Assembly (NCBI RefSeq): GCF_028692895.1
Contig: NZ_JAQUWN010000028.1
Location: forward strand, 1-42,875
Direction of reading: 5' to 3'
Length of the DNA: 42,875 nucleotides
From: Pseudodesulfovibrio sp.
Lineage (GTDB): Bacteria; Desulfobacterota; Desulfovibrionia; Desulfovibrionales; Desulfovibrionaceae
Shown piece after piece: positions 26,549 through 34,630 of this stretch. The notes under the pieces are model-generated. The model saw nothing but the letters and a program-made list of their open reading frames with translations, was not told where the DNA came from and made no database searches. The translations under genes and the position numbers were made by a program. Numbering within the stretch: position 1 is the first letter of the stretch; every line of letters begins with the position of its first letter.

Positions 26549-28468
26549 TTACGACTCGTTGCGGACCGCGTTGAGCAGGCCACCTGCCTGGATAATCTCC
26601 AGTTCCTTTTTGGTCAAATCATTTGTGACCGCGACGGGCTTGCCGCCCGCGACGGCGATCTCGATGGTCCCGCCGGGGGTCATCGCGCCCGCCGGGATGG
26701 TCAGGTCCGCGCCCTCGGCGAGCCGGTCGTAGTCCGCCGGGTCGGCCAGCAGGAGCGGCAGGATGCCGAAGTTGACCAGGTTGGCGCGGTGGATGCGCGC
26801 GAGCGACTTGACGATGACGGCCTTGACGCCCAGGTGGCGCGGGCCGAGCGCCGCGTGCTCGCGGCTGGAGCCCTGGCCGTAGTTCTCGCCGCCCAGGATG
26901 ACGCCCTTGCCGTGCTCCTTCATGCGGGCCACGAAACCGGCGTCCACGCGGCTGAAGATGTACTGGCTGATGGCCGGGATGTTGGAGCGGAGCGCCGTGA
27001 TCTCGGCCCCGGCGGGCAGGATGTGGTCGGTGGTGATGTCGTCGCCCACCTTGAGCAGGACCTTGGCCTCGATGGTCTCGGGCAGGGCGTCGAAGTCCTC
27101 CAGGGCCACGATGTTCGGGCCGCGCTTGATCTCCACCTTGGAGCCGTCCGCGGGCGGGAAGAGGAACAGGTCGCGGATGGAGGGCACGTCGTCGGGCAGG
27201 GAGACGCGCTCCGGGGCCGGGCCCCAGGTGGCCGGGTCGGTGAATTCGCCCTCCAGGGCCAGGCGCGCGGCGGTCTGGGCGGAGACCAGGTAGACCTGGC
27301 CGTCCAGGGTGCCGGAGCGTCCCTCGAAGTTTCGGTTGAAGGTGCGCACGGACACGCCGCCCGAGGTGGGCGAGCCGCCCATGCCGATGCACGGGCCGCA
27401 GGTGCATTCCAGGACGCGCGCTCCGGCGTCGAGCAGCGGCTCGATCAGCCCCTCGCGGGCGAGCATCTTCATGACCTGCTTGGAGCCCGGGGAGATCATC
27501 AGGTCGGTGTCGGCCGGAGTCTGCCTGCCGCGCAGGATCTGGGCGGTGTTCTTGAGGTCGGAATAGGAGGAGTTGGTGCAGGAGCCGATGGCTACCTGGT
27601 CGATCTTCTTGCCCGCGAGGTCCTTCACCTTGCAGACGCGGTCGGGCATGTGCGGCTGGGCCACCAGGGGCTCCAGCTCGGAGAGGTTGATCTCGATGAT
27701 CTCGTCGTACTCGGCGTCGGCGTCGGCGACCAGCTCGGTGAAGTCGGCCGCGCGGCCCATTCTGGCCAGGAAGTCCCTGGTCTTTTCATCGGCCGGAAAG
27801 ATGGAGGTGGTGGCCCCCAGCTCCGCGCCCATGTTGGTGACGGTGGCGCGGTCGGGCACGGAGAGCGTGGCCACGCCGGGACCGGCGTACTCGAAAACCT
27901 TGCCCACGCCGCCCTTGACGGTCAGGCGGCGCAGCAGCTCCAGGATGACGTCCTTGCCCTGGGCCCAGCCGGTCAGCTCGCCGGTCAGGTGGACCTTGAC
28001 CACCTTGGGCATGGGGATGAAGTAGGGCTGCCCGGCCATGGCCAGGGCCACGGAGAGCCCGCCCGCGCCCATGGCCATGGCGCCGATGCCGCCGGCCGTG
28101 GGGGTGTGGGAGTCGGAGCCGATCAGCGTCGCGCCGGGCTTGGCGAAATTCTCCAGGTGGAGCTGGTGGCAGATGCCGGTGCCGGGGGCCGAGAACACGG
28201 CGCCGGACTTGGCGGCCACGGTGCGCAGGTAGCGGTGGTCGTCCGGGTTGCGGAAGCCCATCTGCAGGGTGTTGTGGTCCACGTAGGAGACCGAAAGGTC
28301 GGTGCGGACCTTGCCGATGCCGATGGCCTCGAACTGGAGCCAGGCCATGGTGCCGGTCGCGTCCTGGGTCAGGGTCTGGTCGATGCGAAGGCCGATTTCG
28401 CGGCCGGGGATCATCTCGCCGGAGACGAGGTGCTTCTCGATGATCTTGCGGGTGATGGATTTGCCCAT
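26549..28468 (-). CDS. acn: Aconitate hydratase
   Basis: Converts citrate to isocitrate with a [4Fe-4S] cluster. The 639-residue protein has the cluster ligands in [13 protein letters not shown] and [14 protein letters not shown], plus [29 protein letters not shown], and a C-terminal swivel domain with [14 protein letters not shown] and [20 protein letters not shown]. The length is that of the shorter aconitase type found in many deltaproteobacteria and archaea rather than the ~890-residue AcnA. GGAG precedes the ATG at 28468. It follows the coiled-coil gene by 111 bases. Confidence 0.94.
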   Translation of the reverse strand: MGKSITRKIIEKHLVSGEMIPGREIGLRIDQTLTQDATGTMAWLQFEAIGIGKVRTDLSVSYVDHNTLQMGFRNPDDHRYLRTVAAKSGAVFSAPGTGICHQLHLENFAKPGATLIGSDSHTPTAGGIGAMAMGAGGLSVALAMAGQPYFIPMPKVVKVHLTGELTGWAQGKDVILELLRRLTVKGGVGKVFEYAGPGVATLSVPDRATVTNMGAELGATTSIFPADEKTRDFLARMGRAADFTELVADADAEYDEIIEINLSELEPLVAQPHMPDRVCKVKDLAGKKIDQVAIGSCTNSSYSDLKNTAQILRGRQTPADTDLMISPGSKQVMKMLAREGLIEPLLDAGARVLECTCGPCIGMGGSPTSGGVSVRTFNRNFEGRSGTLDGQVYLVSAQTAARLALEGEFTDPATWGPAPERVSLPDDVPSIRDLFLFPPADGSKVEIKRGPNIVALEDFDALPETIEAKVLLKVGDDITTDHILPAGAEITALRSNIPAISQYIFSRVDAGFVARMKEHGKGVILGGENYGQGSSREHAALGPRHLGVKAVIVKSLARIHRANLVNFGILPLLLADPADYDRLAEGADLTIPAGAMTPGGTIEIAVAGGKPVAVTNDLTKKELEIIQAGGLLNAVRNES

Positions 28469-28579
28469 TGCTGCTCCTGCGTTTTGAACGTTATCGGTGG
28501 ACTCTCGGGCCGCCGGAGGGCGTGCAGGCGGGGCCGGGCCTCTCAACTCCCGTCCCCGCGCTCCCGGCGGGATCATCTG

Positions 28580-28900
28580 CTAAAACAGAAAGCCGCTTTT
28601 CACGCCGCTGCTGACCCCGGCCTCGTCCTGCATGCCAAGGCGGATGCGGTTGATCTTGTTGGTGCGGAACTTGATGTCCACATCGAGGCGCAGCTTGAGC
28701 TGCTGCGCCTCGAAGATCTCGGCCGGGTGGAACACGCCGTTTTGCGGGTCCTCGCTTTCGCGAAGCTCGCGGATCAGGCGCATGGTCTTCTCGCGCTCCA
28801 GGCTCAGCCGCGCCACCTCGGCCTCCAGGGTCGGGATGTCGTCGCTGAGCCGTTTTTCCACGGGCTCGCTAGCGGATCTTGATTCGTCTGCGTGAGTCAT
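28580..28900 (-). CDS. Small coiled-coil protein of unknown function
   Basis: A 106-residue protein I do not recognise. Residues about 20-50 (LEAEVARLSLEREKTMRLIR) have heptad-like hydrophobic spacing and should form a coiled coil. A second helical block (EIFEAQQLKLRLDVDIKFRT) follows, and the C-terminus is GVKSGFLF. No cysteines, no membrane segment. The ATG at 28900 has GGAG seven bases upstream and lies inside the upstream gene, overlapping its last 32 bases, so it is translationally linked to the CM/EPSPS-like protein. Confidence 0.78.
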   Translation of the reverse strand: MTHADESRSASEPVEKRLSDDIPTLEAEVARLSLEREKTMRLIRELRESEDPQNGVFHPAEIFEAQQLKLRLDVDIKFRTNKINRIRLGMQDEAGVSSGVKSGFLF

Positions 28901-30608
28901 CTTTCTTCTCCGGCACCGGCTTGGGCTTCATCTTGCCGGTGGGCAGGGAGTTGTAGAAGTTCCAGAATTCCGGCCAGGTGGCGGTCACCTCGCCGTGGTT
29001 CTCCAGGACGATGCCGGGCACGGCGTAGGCGGCCAGGGCGCAACCCATGGACCAGGCCGGTTCCGGGCTGAACCAGGTGCCGTCCCAGGTCCGGCCGCCG
29101 GGCTTGACCTCAAGCCCATCCTCCGTGACCTCGTAGGGCACGCCCATGCGGTCCAGGAGCTCGGTCAGGGTCTCGTCCGCCTCGCCCTTGAGGGTGGCGG
29201 CTCCCGCCTTGAGGGCGGCGGCCAGGGCCAGGGGGCGCAGCTCCGGAAACTCGGCCAGGCTGATGACCGGGTTTTCGGGCATCTCGCCCGCCTTGGTGGC
29301 GATGACGTTCTCGGTGGCCACGTCGATCTTGAGCCCGAGGTTGCGGAGCTCGGCCACCACGCGGTCGGCGGCCTCGCCGCGCGGCCAGGTCCCCTCGATG
29401 TTGATGGAACCGCCCGAAAGCAGGGGCAGCCCCATGAGCAGGGCGTTGAGGCGCACGGACAGGGGCAGGGCGGGCCGCGCCTCCATGGCCGGGACGGCGC
29501 TCTTCACGCGCACGGCGTCCTTGTCCAGGCTGGCCTCGATGCCGCAGGCGGTCAGGACCGCCACGGATTCGGCCGCCCGGGTCCGGGCCGCGCCGGACAG
29601 CCCCTTGATGGTCAGGCCGCCCGCGAAGGACCAGGCGGCCAGGGTCAGGGCCCCGGCGAAATCCGGGTCCATGCCGCCGGGCAGGGTGATCTCCTCGTCC
29701 ATGACGCCGCCGCACTCCAGGCGGGCGGGCAGGCCGGGGTTGTTCGGGTTCATGGCCACCAGGCGCGCGCCCAGGGAGGGCAGGACCTTGTTCAGGGCGG
29801 CCACGTCCAGCAGTTGGAGCGCGGGTTTGCCAGTGAACTTGCACCGCCCGGCGTGGCCCAGGGCCAGGCAGAGCAGCAGGTAGAAGTTGAACGGGTCCTC
29901 GCCCACGAAGATCATGTTGCCCTCGAACCGGAGCAACTCGCCGCCCTGGCTGCGGATCTCCTGGTCGTCCCAGGAGATGGGCGCGCCCGCCTGCTTGAGG
30001 GCCTTGGCCAGGTCCTTGTTGGGCGCGTTCATGGTCACCGGGGAGAGGACCACGGGCAGCCCGGCGGCCGCGGCCGTGGCCAGCATCATCCGGGTGACGC
30101 GGAAGGAGCGCGGCCCGGCGATGGACGCGCCGACGGCCTCCACGCGCGGGGCGAGCTTGTAGCCCTCGCCGGTGAACTTTTCGCGCGCGTCGGCCAGGGA
30201 GAACTGGTTGAGCAGGGTGAAGAGCTGCTTGGCCAGCTTGGCGTCCAGGCCGAGCTCGCCAGCCTTCTTGTCAAAGGCGGCGCGCATCAGCTTTTCGAGC
30301 TTGGGGTCCACCAGGGACTTCTGCCGGGACTTGCGCCAGGCCCCTTCCTTGCGGATGAGGTAGGAGCGCTTCTCCAGCAGGTCCAGGACCTGGTTGTCGA
30401 GTTCGGAAATGTCGTTCAGGCGCCGGCCGGCCACCTTGGCGGCACGGTCCTCCTCTTCGTCCTCGTTGCGTTCGGGGAGGTTGCCGAAGAAGTCGCGCTT
30501 GGGGCGGCCGCCGGAGCGGGGGCCGCGCTTGTCGAACTTGCGGGGGGGGCGTCCGCCGTCGCGCTCGGGGCGGCGGGGGGCGTCGTCATCTTTGCGGATC
30601 TTGATCAT
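28869..30608 (-). CDS. Chorismate-mutase-like / EPSP-synthase-like fusion, probably non-catalytic
   Basis: A 579-residue protein in three parts. An Arg/Lys/Gly-rich disordered N-terminus (1-60) precedes a helical block like AroQ chorismate mutase (ISELDNQVLDLLEKRSYLIR ... DPKLEKLM ... FTLLNQFSL, about 65-140). The rest aligns by eye with EPSP synthase (AroA), from GPRSFRVTRMMLATAAAAG to TATWPEFWNFYNSL. The catalytic blocks are replaced: GSKS is GPRS, NAGTAMR is VGEDPFN, the MKERP block is LQLLDVA, the DHRMAM block is PAWSMG, and the last Lys is Thr. ATG 30608 follows GGAAAG. No other aromatic-pathway gene is nearby, so this may be a paralogue with a new role. Confidence 0.72.
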   Translation of the reverse strand: MIKIRKDDDAPRRPERDGGRPPRKFDKRGPRSGGRPKRDFFGNLPERNEDEEEDRAAKVAGRRLNDISELDNQVLDLLEKRSYLIRKEGAWRKSRQKSLVDPKLEKLMRAAFDKKAGELGLDAKLAKQLFTLLNQFSLADAREKFTGEGYKLAPRVEAVGASIAGPRSFRVTRMMLATAAAAGLPVVLSPVTMNAPNKDLAKALKQAGAPISWDDQEIRSQGGELLRFEGNMIFVGEDPFNFYLLLCLALGHAGRCKFTGKPALQLLDVAALNKVLPSLGARLVAMNPNNPGLPARLECGGVMDEEITLPGGMDPDFAGALTLAAWSFAGGLTIKGLSGAARTRAAESVAVLTACGIEASLDKDAVRVKSAVPAMEARPALPLSVRLNALLMGLPLLSGGSINIEGTWPRGEAADRVVAELRNLGLKIDVATENVIATKAGEMPENPVISLAEFPELRPLALAAALKAGAATLKGEADETLTELLDRMGVPYEVTEDGLEVKPGGRTWDGTWFSPEPAWSMGCALAAYAVPGIVLENHGEVTATWPEFWNFYNSLPTGKMKPKPVPEKKDDSRRRIKIR

Positions 30609-31067
30609 GGTCTTTCCGTCTTCCTTATAGTGATTTTGATCCCCGCCTTGGCGGGAACCGCTTTCTAGCCTGAAAGCGCGTGGGATGCAAGAGGGGCGGC
30701 ATCCCCTTCGCTGGCGGGAAGCGGCCCGGTGCGTCGGCTTGCCCCCCGCGCATTTGTTGCATCTTGTCGGAATGATCGAAGAACAACCGCAAGCATCTTT
30801 TGGAAAGTACATAATTATATATTCGGCGGCGTTGCATCGACGGCTATGGATTTGCTTTTTCGAATTTGTCAATTCCGGGGCGAAACGACATTTCGGAGCG
30901 ACCTGGGCGAGGAACGTCGGCATCCCCGGGGCGCGGTCAACCACATGCCGATGTCGGGGGGCGGGAGGCGCTCCGCAAACTCGGTATCCGGTAGGTCTTG
31001 TTGCCCGCGCCAGGACCGATGTCCGGCACGGGCGGGAGCGGACGGGGCCGGACCGAACGGGCCGGAG
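30609..31067. other. Intergenic region upstream of the CM/EPSPS-like gene
   Basis: 459 bases between the start of the EPSPS-like gene and the stop of the EamA gene, both on the minus strand. A short CCCGCC/GGCGGG hairpin is at 30642-30655. An AT-rich patch at about 30805-30880 includes a minus-strand TTGACA (30867-30872) and TATAAT-like sequence, the probable promoter area. No protein-coding frame is convincing. Confidence 0.5.
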
Positions 31068-31904
31068 CTAGGGCCTGGCGCGCAGGGCGGACCGCACCCC
31101 GCGCAGGGTCACCGCGCCGATGACCAGCACGCCGCCCGCCACGGCGAAAGGTCCGGGCAGCTCGCCGTAGCCCAGGGCCACCCAGATCGGGTTGAAGATC
31201 GGCTCAAGCATCATGACCAGGATGGCCTCCAGCGCGCCCAGCCGCTTGATGGCCCAGACGTAGAGCGCCAGGGAGACGCCCTGCTGGAGCGCCCCGAGGT
31301 AGAGCAGTCCGGCCCATCCCGCGGCGTCGGGCAGGGAGCCGAAAAGGAAGGGCAGGCCACAGAGGGCGGTCAGGCCATGGCCCAGGATGACCGACTCCAC
31401 GGGCGAGGCGTCCTTTTGCGCGCGCATGGACAGGGTGAAGGCGGCGTATGACAGGCCGGTGCCCACGGCCAGGATGTTGCCGAGCAGCCCGGCGGGGGTC
31501 AGCCTGTCCAGGAAGAAGAGGGCCATGCCGCCCACGGTTGCCGCGATGAAGGCCCAGTCGGAGGGGCGGGTCCGCTCCCCGAGGAGCCGGGGGGCAAGCA
31601 GCGCCCCGTACACGGGCGCGGTGTAGGCCAGGAGGATGGCGTTGGCCGAGGTGGTCCACTTGGTGGCCGCCACGTTGGTGACGAGCAGTCCGGCATATCC
31701 GGCGGCCGCCGCCCACTGGACGGGAGAGAGCCGGAAGCGCAGCCGGCCCCGGAAAAGGCAGAGGAGGGTGAGGGCGGCCAGGGCGCTGCGCGCCCCGGTG
31801 ATGGCCATGGGCCCGAGGGGGACCAGCTTGATGGCCAGCCCGCCCGAGCTCCAGATGAGCGCGGTGGCGGCCATGAGCAGCAGCGCCTTGGTGCGTTCGT
31901 TCAC
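31068..31904 (-). CDS. EamA/DMT-superfamily transporter
   Basis: A 278-residue inner-membrane carrier with about ten hydrophobic segments in two EamA repeats. The first runs from ALLLMAATALIWSSGGLAIK, the second from GLLGNILAVGTGLSYAAFTL to the C-terminus, ending with LEPIFNPIWVALGYGELPGP, the hallmark of the second repeat. Such carriers usually export metabolites or amino acids; the substrate is unknown. The GTG start at 31904 follows GAGG by five bases; longer readings start in GC-rich noise. Confidence 0.88.
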   Translation of the reverse strand: MNERTKALLLMAATALIWSSGGLAIKLVPLGPMAITGARSALAALTLLCLFRGRLRFRLSPVQWAAAAGYAGLLVTNVAATKWTTSANAILLAYTAPVYGALLAPRLLGERTRPSDWAFIAATVGGMALFFLDRLTPAGLLGNILAVGTGLSYAAFTLSMRAQKDASPVESVILGHGLTALCGLPFLFGSLPDAAGWAGLLYLGALQQGVSLALYVWAIKRLGALEAILVMMLEPIFNPIWVALGYGELPGPFAVAGGVLVIGAVTLRGVRSALRARP

Positions 31905-32104
31905 GTGTGCCTCGCGGGAGCGGTTTTCAGGTGCGGGCAGGGTACGGCCATCCAGCCGGGATTTCAACGGAATATCGTATGCTACGGGGCGAAATCGGGA
32001 CGTCGGCCTCCGTCCAGCCGGTCGAACCGCCGAGATTGCGCAATTTTGCACAAGCTTGTGCCGGGCGGGAGGCCGGGCCGCCTGCCGCGGCCGCGAGGCA
32101 AATG

Positions 32105-32134
32105 AAAAGGGGGCCGGCGCGAACGCCAGCCCCC
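32105..32134 (-). terminator. sat: Terminator after sat
   Basis: GGGGGC (32109-32114) pairs with GCCCCC (32129-32134), with an inner GCG/CGC step. On the minus strand TTTT follows. It is 34 bases beyond the sat stop. Confidence 0.75.
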
Positions 32135-32167
32135 TCGTATAGTCGGCAGTATGCCCGACCGGCGGAC

Positions 32168-33454
32168 TTACTTCATGTCCTGACCGGAAGCGGCCTTCTG
32201 CATTTTGACCTCGACCTTCTCGGTGAGGTTCTCGTAGTAGTCGCGGAGGATGACCAGGACTTCGTCACGACCGAAGTGATCCGGAACCTCGGCGCCTTCG
32301 GACAGGGCCTTGCGCAGCTTGGTGCCGGACAGGATGACGCGGTCTTCCTTGGTGTGCGGGCAGGTGCGCATGGAGGCCATGCCGTCGCACTTGTAGCAGT
32401 AGAAGGTCCAGTCGATCTTCATCGGCTTGCAGAGCAGGGCCTTGCCGGGCTCCGGGCACGCCTCGGTGGCGTAGGGGATCCGGTCGAAGATTTCCTGGGC
32501 CTCGAACAGGCCGTAGAAGTCGCCGACGCCAGCGTGGTCACGGCCGATCAGCATGTTGTTGATGCCGTAGTTCTGGCGGAAGGTGGCGTGGATCAGGGCC
32601 TCGCGGGGACCGGCGTAGCGCATGTCGAGCGGGTAACCGGCGTTGATGACGTTGTCGGCCACGAAGTAACCGTCGATCAGGGCCTGGATGCATTTGATGC
32701 GGACCTGTCCCGGGATGTCGCCCGGCTTCAGGTTGCCGATCAGGGAGTGGATGACGACGCCGTCACACACTTCGATGGCGATCTTGGCCAGGAACTCGTG
32801 GGAGCGGTGCATGGGGTTGCGCAGCTGCAGGGCGGCGACGTTGGACCAGCCACGCTTCTCCATCTCGGCGCGGATCTGGGCGGGAGTCAGGTACACGCCG
32901 GGGTAACGCTTGGCGTAGTCGCCCTCGGACAGGACCTTGACCGGGCCGGCCAGGTTGTACTTGCCCTGGGCCATGACCATCTGGACGCCCGGGTGATCTT
33001 CCATGGCGACGGTCCAGAACTTGTCGTCGGCGGAGTCGGCGCCGGTGCCCTTGTAGACCTTCTCGCACTCCCATTTCTTGTCGGCTTCGGTCAGCTCGTA
33101 CTTCTCTTCGACCTTCATGGTGGCGTAAACGATGCCATCTTTGGCCTTCAGGGCGACTTCATCGCCGACCTTGACGTCTTCGTCGTTGGTGTCCAGGGTG
33201 ATGGGGATCGGCCAGAAGGTGCCGTCGGACATCAGGAACTTCTCGCAGACGCCCTTCCAGTCGGCCTTTTTCATGAAGCCGTTCAGCGGAGAGAAGCCGC
33301 CGATGCCCATCATGATCAGGTCGCCCTTGGCGCGATCGGAGATTTCCAGGGTCTTCAGGCCAGCGGCCTTCTTGTTTTCAGCTTCGAGAGCAGCCCCTTC
33401 GAGCAGACAGCAGACGAGACCTTTACCACCATGAGGGGGTACCAATTTGGACAT
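32168..33454 (-). CDS. sat: ATP sulfurylase (sulfate adenylyltransferase)
   Basis: First step of dissimilatory sulfate reduction: ATP plus sulfate to APS and pyrophosphate, in the cytoplasm. The 428-residue protein has [19 protein letters not shown] (the QxRNP and HxxH nucleotide-binding motifs) at about 211-229 and the [12 protein letters not shown] loop. [15 protein letters not shown] is a cysteine/histidine metal-binding motif near residue 351. [12 protein letters not shown] is the mobile C-terminal loop. GGAGG precedes the ATG. It is transcribed away from aprBA across a 612-base shared control region. Confidence 0.97.
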   Translation of the reverse strand: MSKLVPPHGGKGLVCCLLEGAALEAENKKAAGLKTLEISDRAKGDLIMMGIGGFSPLNGFMKKADWKGVCEKFLMSDGTFWPIPITLDTNDEDVKVGDEVALKAKDGIVYATMKVEEKYELTEADKKWECEKVYKGTGADSADDKFWTVAMEDHPGVQMVMAQGKYNLAGPVKVLSEGDYAKRYPGVYLTPAQIRAEMEKRGWSNVAALQLRNPMHRSHEFLAKIAIEVCDGVVIHSLIGNLKPGDIPGQVRIKCIQALIDGYFVADNVINAGYPLDMRYAGPREALIHATFRQNYGINNMLIGRDHAGVGDFYGLFEAQEIFDRIPYATEACPEPGKALLCKPMKIDWTFYCYKCDGMASMRTCPHTKEDRVILSGTKLRKALSEGAEVPDHFGRDEVLVILRDYYENLTEKVEVKMQKAASGQDMK

Positions 33455-33573
33455 TTTAGCCTCCTAAAATAATTTAGTCAAAGAAACCATTGCCTTACTT
33501 CATGGCGTGCGAATTTAGACGCCTCTATACCATGAGATTTTCCCATATACTAGGGTTTGACCTTTTTGGCCGT

Positions 33574-33591
33574 TTGTGAAAGTCGTGTCAA
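33574..33591. promoter_or_regulatory. Rex-like operator on the sat side
   Basis: TTGTGAAAGTCGTGTCAA compared with the Rex consensus TTGTGAA-N4-TTCACAA: the left half is perfect and the right half partial. It overlaps a minus-strand TTGACA. Rex is a known repressor of sat in Desulfovibrio vulgaris, which supports the reading. Confidence 0.45.
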
Positions 33592-33920
33592 GCTGTTTTT
33601 TCCGAACATCGGATGACGAATCAATCACCGTAGTGAAACGGGGCGTAAAATAGAGTTTTTCGCAAAAAGGTCTAGAAAAATTGCGTCAATCTCGCGGAAT
33701 TTTTCGGCGTCATTCCAGTGTGTTGGGCGACCAGGACGATATTTGGGTAACGCGGGCAAAAAAGGCTTGCTAACAGTCGTCTATTTACACTAAAACTGGT
33801 GCTGGTTTAGGTGGAGAAAATCCGGTTTCCGCGAGAGCCCGTCGGCAGGCCCGGCAAAAGGGCCCCAGCGAGCTTCCGGGTGCCCCTGAGCACAGAGGGA
33901 ACGCCTGCACGGACCGCCGC

Positions 33921-33938
33921 TTGTTAAAAAATTCACTT
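33921..33938. promoter_or_regulatory. Rex-like operator on the apr side
   Basis: TTGTTAAAAAATTCACTT matches the Rex palindrome at 13 of 18 positions by eye. It ends six bases before the -35 box of the apr promoter, a plausible repressor position. Confidence 0.4.
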
Positions 33939-33943
33939 TCGCA

Positions 33944-33971
33944 TTGACAAGGGGCCCCCGGCTTGTTAATT
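33944..33971 (+). promoter_or_regulatory. Candidate aprBA promoter
   Basis: A perfect TTGACA (33944-33949), a 16-base spacer and TTAATT (33966-33971), about 95 bases before the aprB start. Confidence 0.5.
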
Positions 33972-34066
33972 CCCAAATCCCGCCCTCATCGGTAGGGTGG
34001 CATATTTTGTTTTAGGTAGAGGACGTCGGTTTATTTGAATAATAAAACCCTTTAGGAGGAGAAGTT

Positions 34067-34567
34067 ATGCCGACCTTTGTTAACCCGGAAAAATGTGACG
34101 GCTGCAAGGGTGGCGAAAAGACCGCTTGCATGTACATTTGCCCCAACGATCTGATGATTCTGGATCCGGCCGAGATGCGCGCCTACAACCAGGAACCGTC
34201 CGCTTGCTGGGAATGTTACTCTTGCGTGAAAATTTGCCCCCAGGGCGCTATTGAAGCCCGTCCGTACGCCGACTTCGCCCCCATGGGTGGAACCTCCATC
34301 CCGATGCGTTCCGCCGAAGACATCATGTGGACCGTCAAATTCCGTAGCGGCAACGTGAAGCGCTTCAAGTTCCCCATCCGCACCACCGCTGAAGGTTCCA
34401 TCAAGCCCTACGATGGCAAGCCCGAGCCCACCGATCTGGACAACGAACTCCTGTTCACCGAGACCGAGCTGAAGGCCCCCAAGGCGGCCATCATGGAGCA
34501 GGCCTCCGTTACGGATGCCGACCTGAAGAAAGAGTGGAAGTTGGAAGACTACGCCAGCCTGGTCTAG
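34067..34567 (+). CDS. aprB: Adenylylsulfate (APS) reductase beta subunit
   Basis: Electron-transfer subunit of APS reductase. The 166-residue ferredoxin-like protein carries two [4Fe-4S] clusters: CDGCKGGEKTACMYICP (residues 10-26) and CWECYSCVKICP (about 47-58). The remainder is the C-terminal tail that wraps the alpha subunit. AGGAGG precedes the ATG. It is the first gene of the rightward cluster and passes electrons, expected to come from Qmo, to the FAD of AprA. Confidence 0.98.
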   Translation: MPTFVNPEKCDGCKGGEKTACMYICPNDLMILDPAEMRAYNQEPSACWECYSCVKICPQGAIEARPYADFAPMGGTSIPMRSAEDIMWTVKFRSGNVKRFKFPIRTTAEGSIKPYDGKPEPTDLDNELLFTETELKAPKAAIMEQASVTDADLKKEWKLEDYASLV

Positions 34568-34630
34568 TCCCGGCTGTTCGTCTGTCTGGTCCATCAACTT
34601 GAATTCACGTTAAATCCTAGGAGAAATATT

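Larger units (their letters stand above)
33455..34066. promoter_or_regulatory. Divergent control region between sat and aprBA
   Basis: 612 AT-richer bases between two highly expressed divergent genes. It holds two Rex-like sites and the apr promoter, listed separately. A minus-strand TTGACA overlaps the first Rex-like site, on the sat side, but without a good -10 at the usual distance. I see no protein-coding gene; a short open frame at 33785-33976 on the minus strand has no ribosome binding site. Confidence 0.6.

Noticed and set aside
30685-31071. Small plus-strand frames upstream of the EPSPS-like gene
   Set aside because: No ribosome binding site and no recognisable features; the region is intergenic and AT-variable like a promoter region.
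33785-33976. A 63-codon minus-strand frame between sat and aprB
   Set aside because: No Shine-Dalgarno, no motif, and it lies in a region better explained as promoter and operator sequence.
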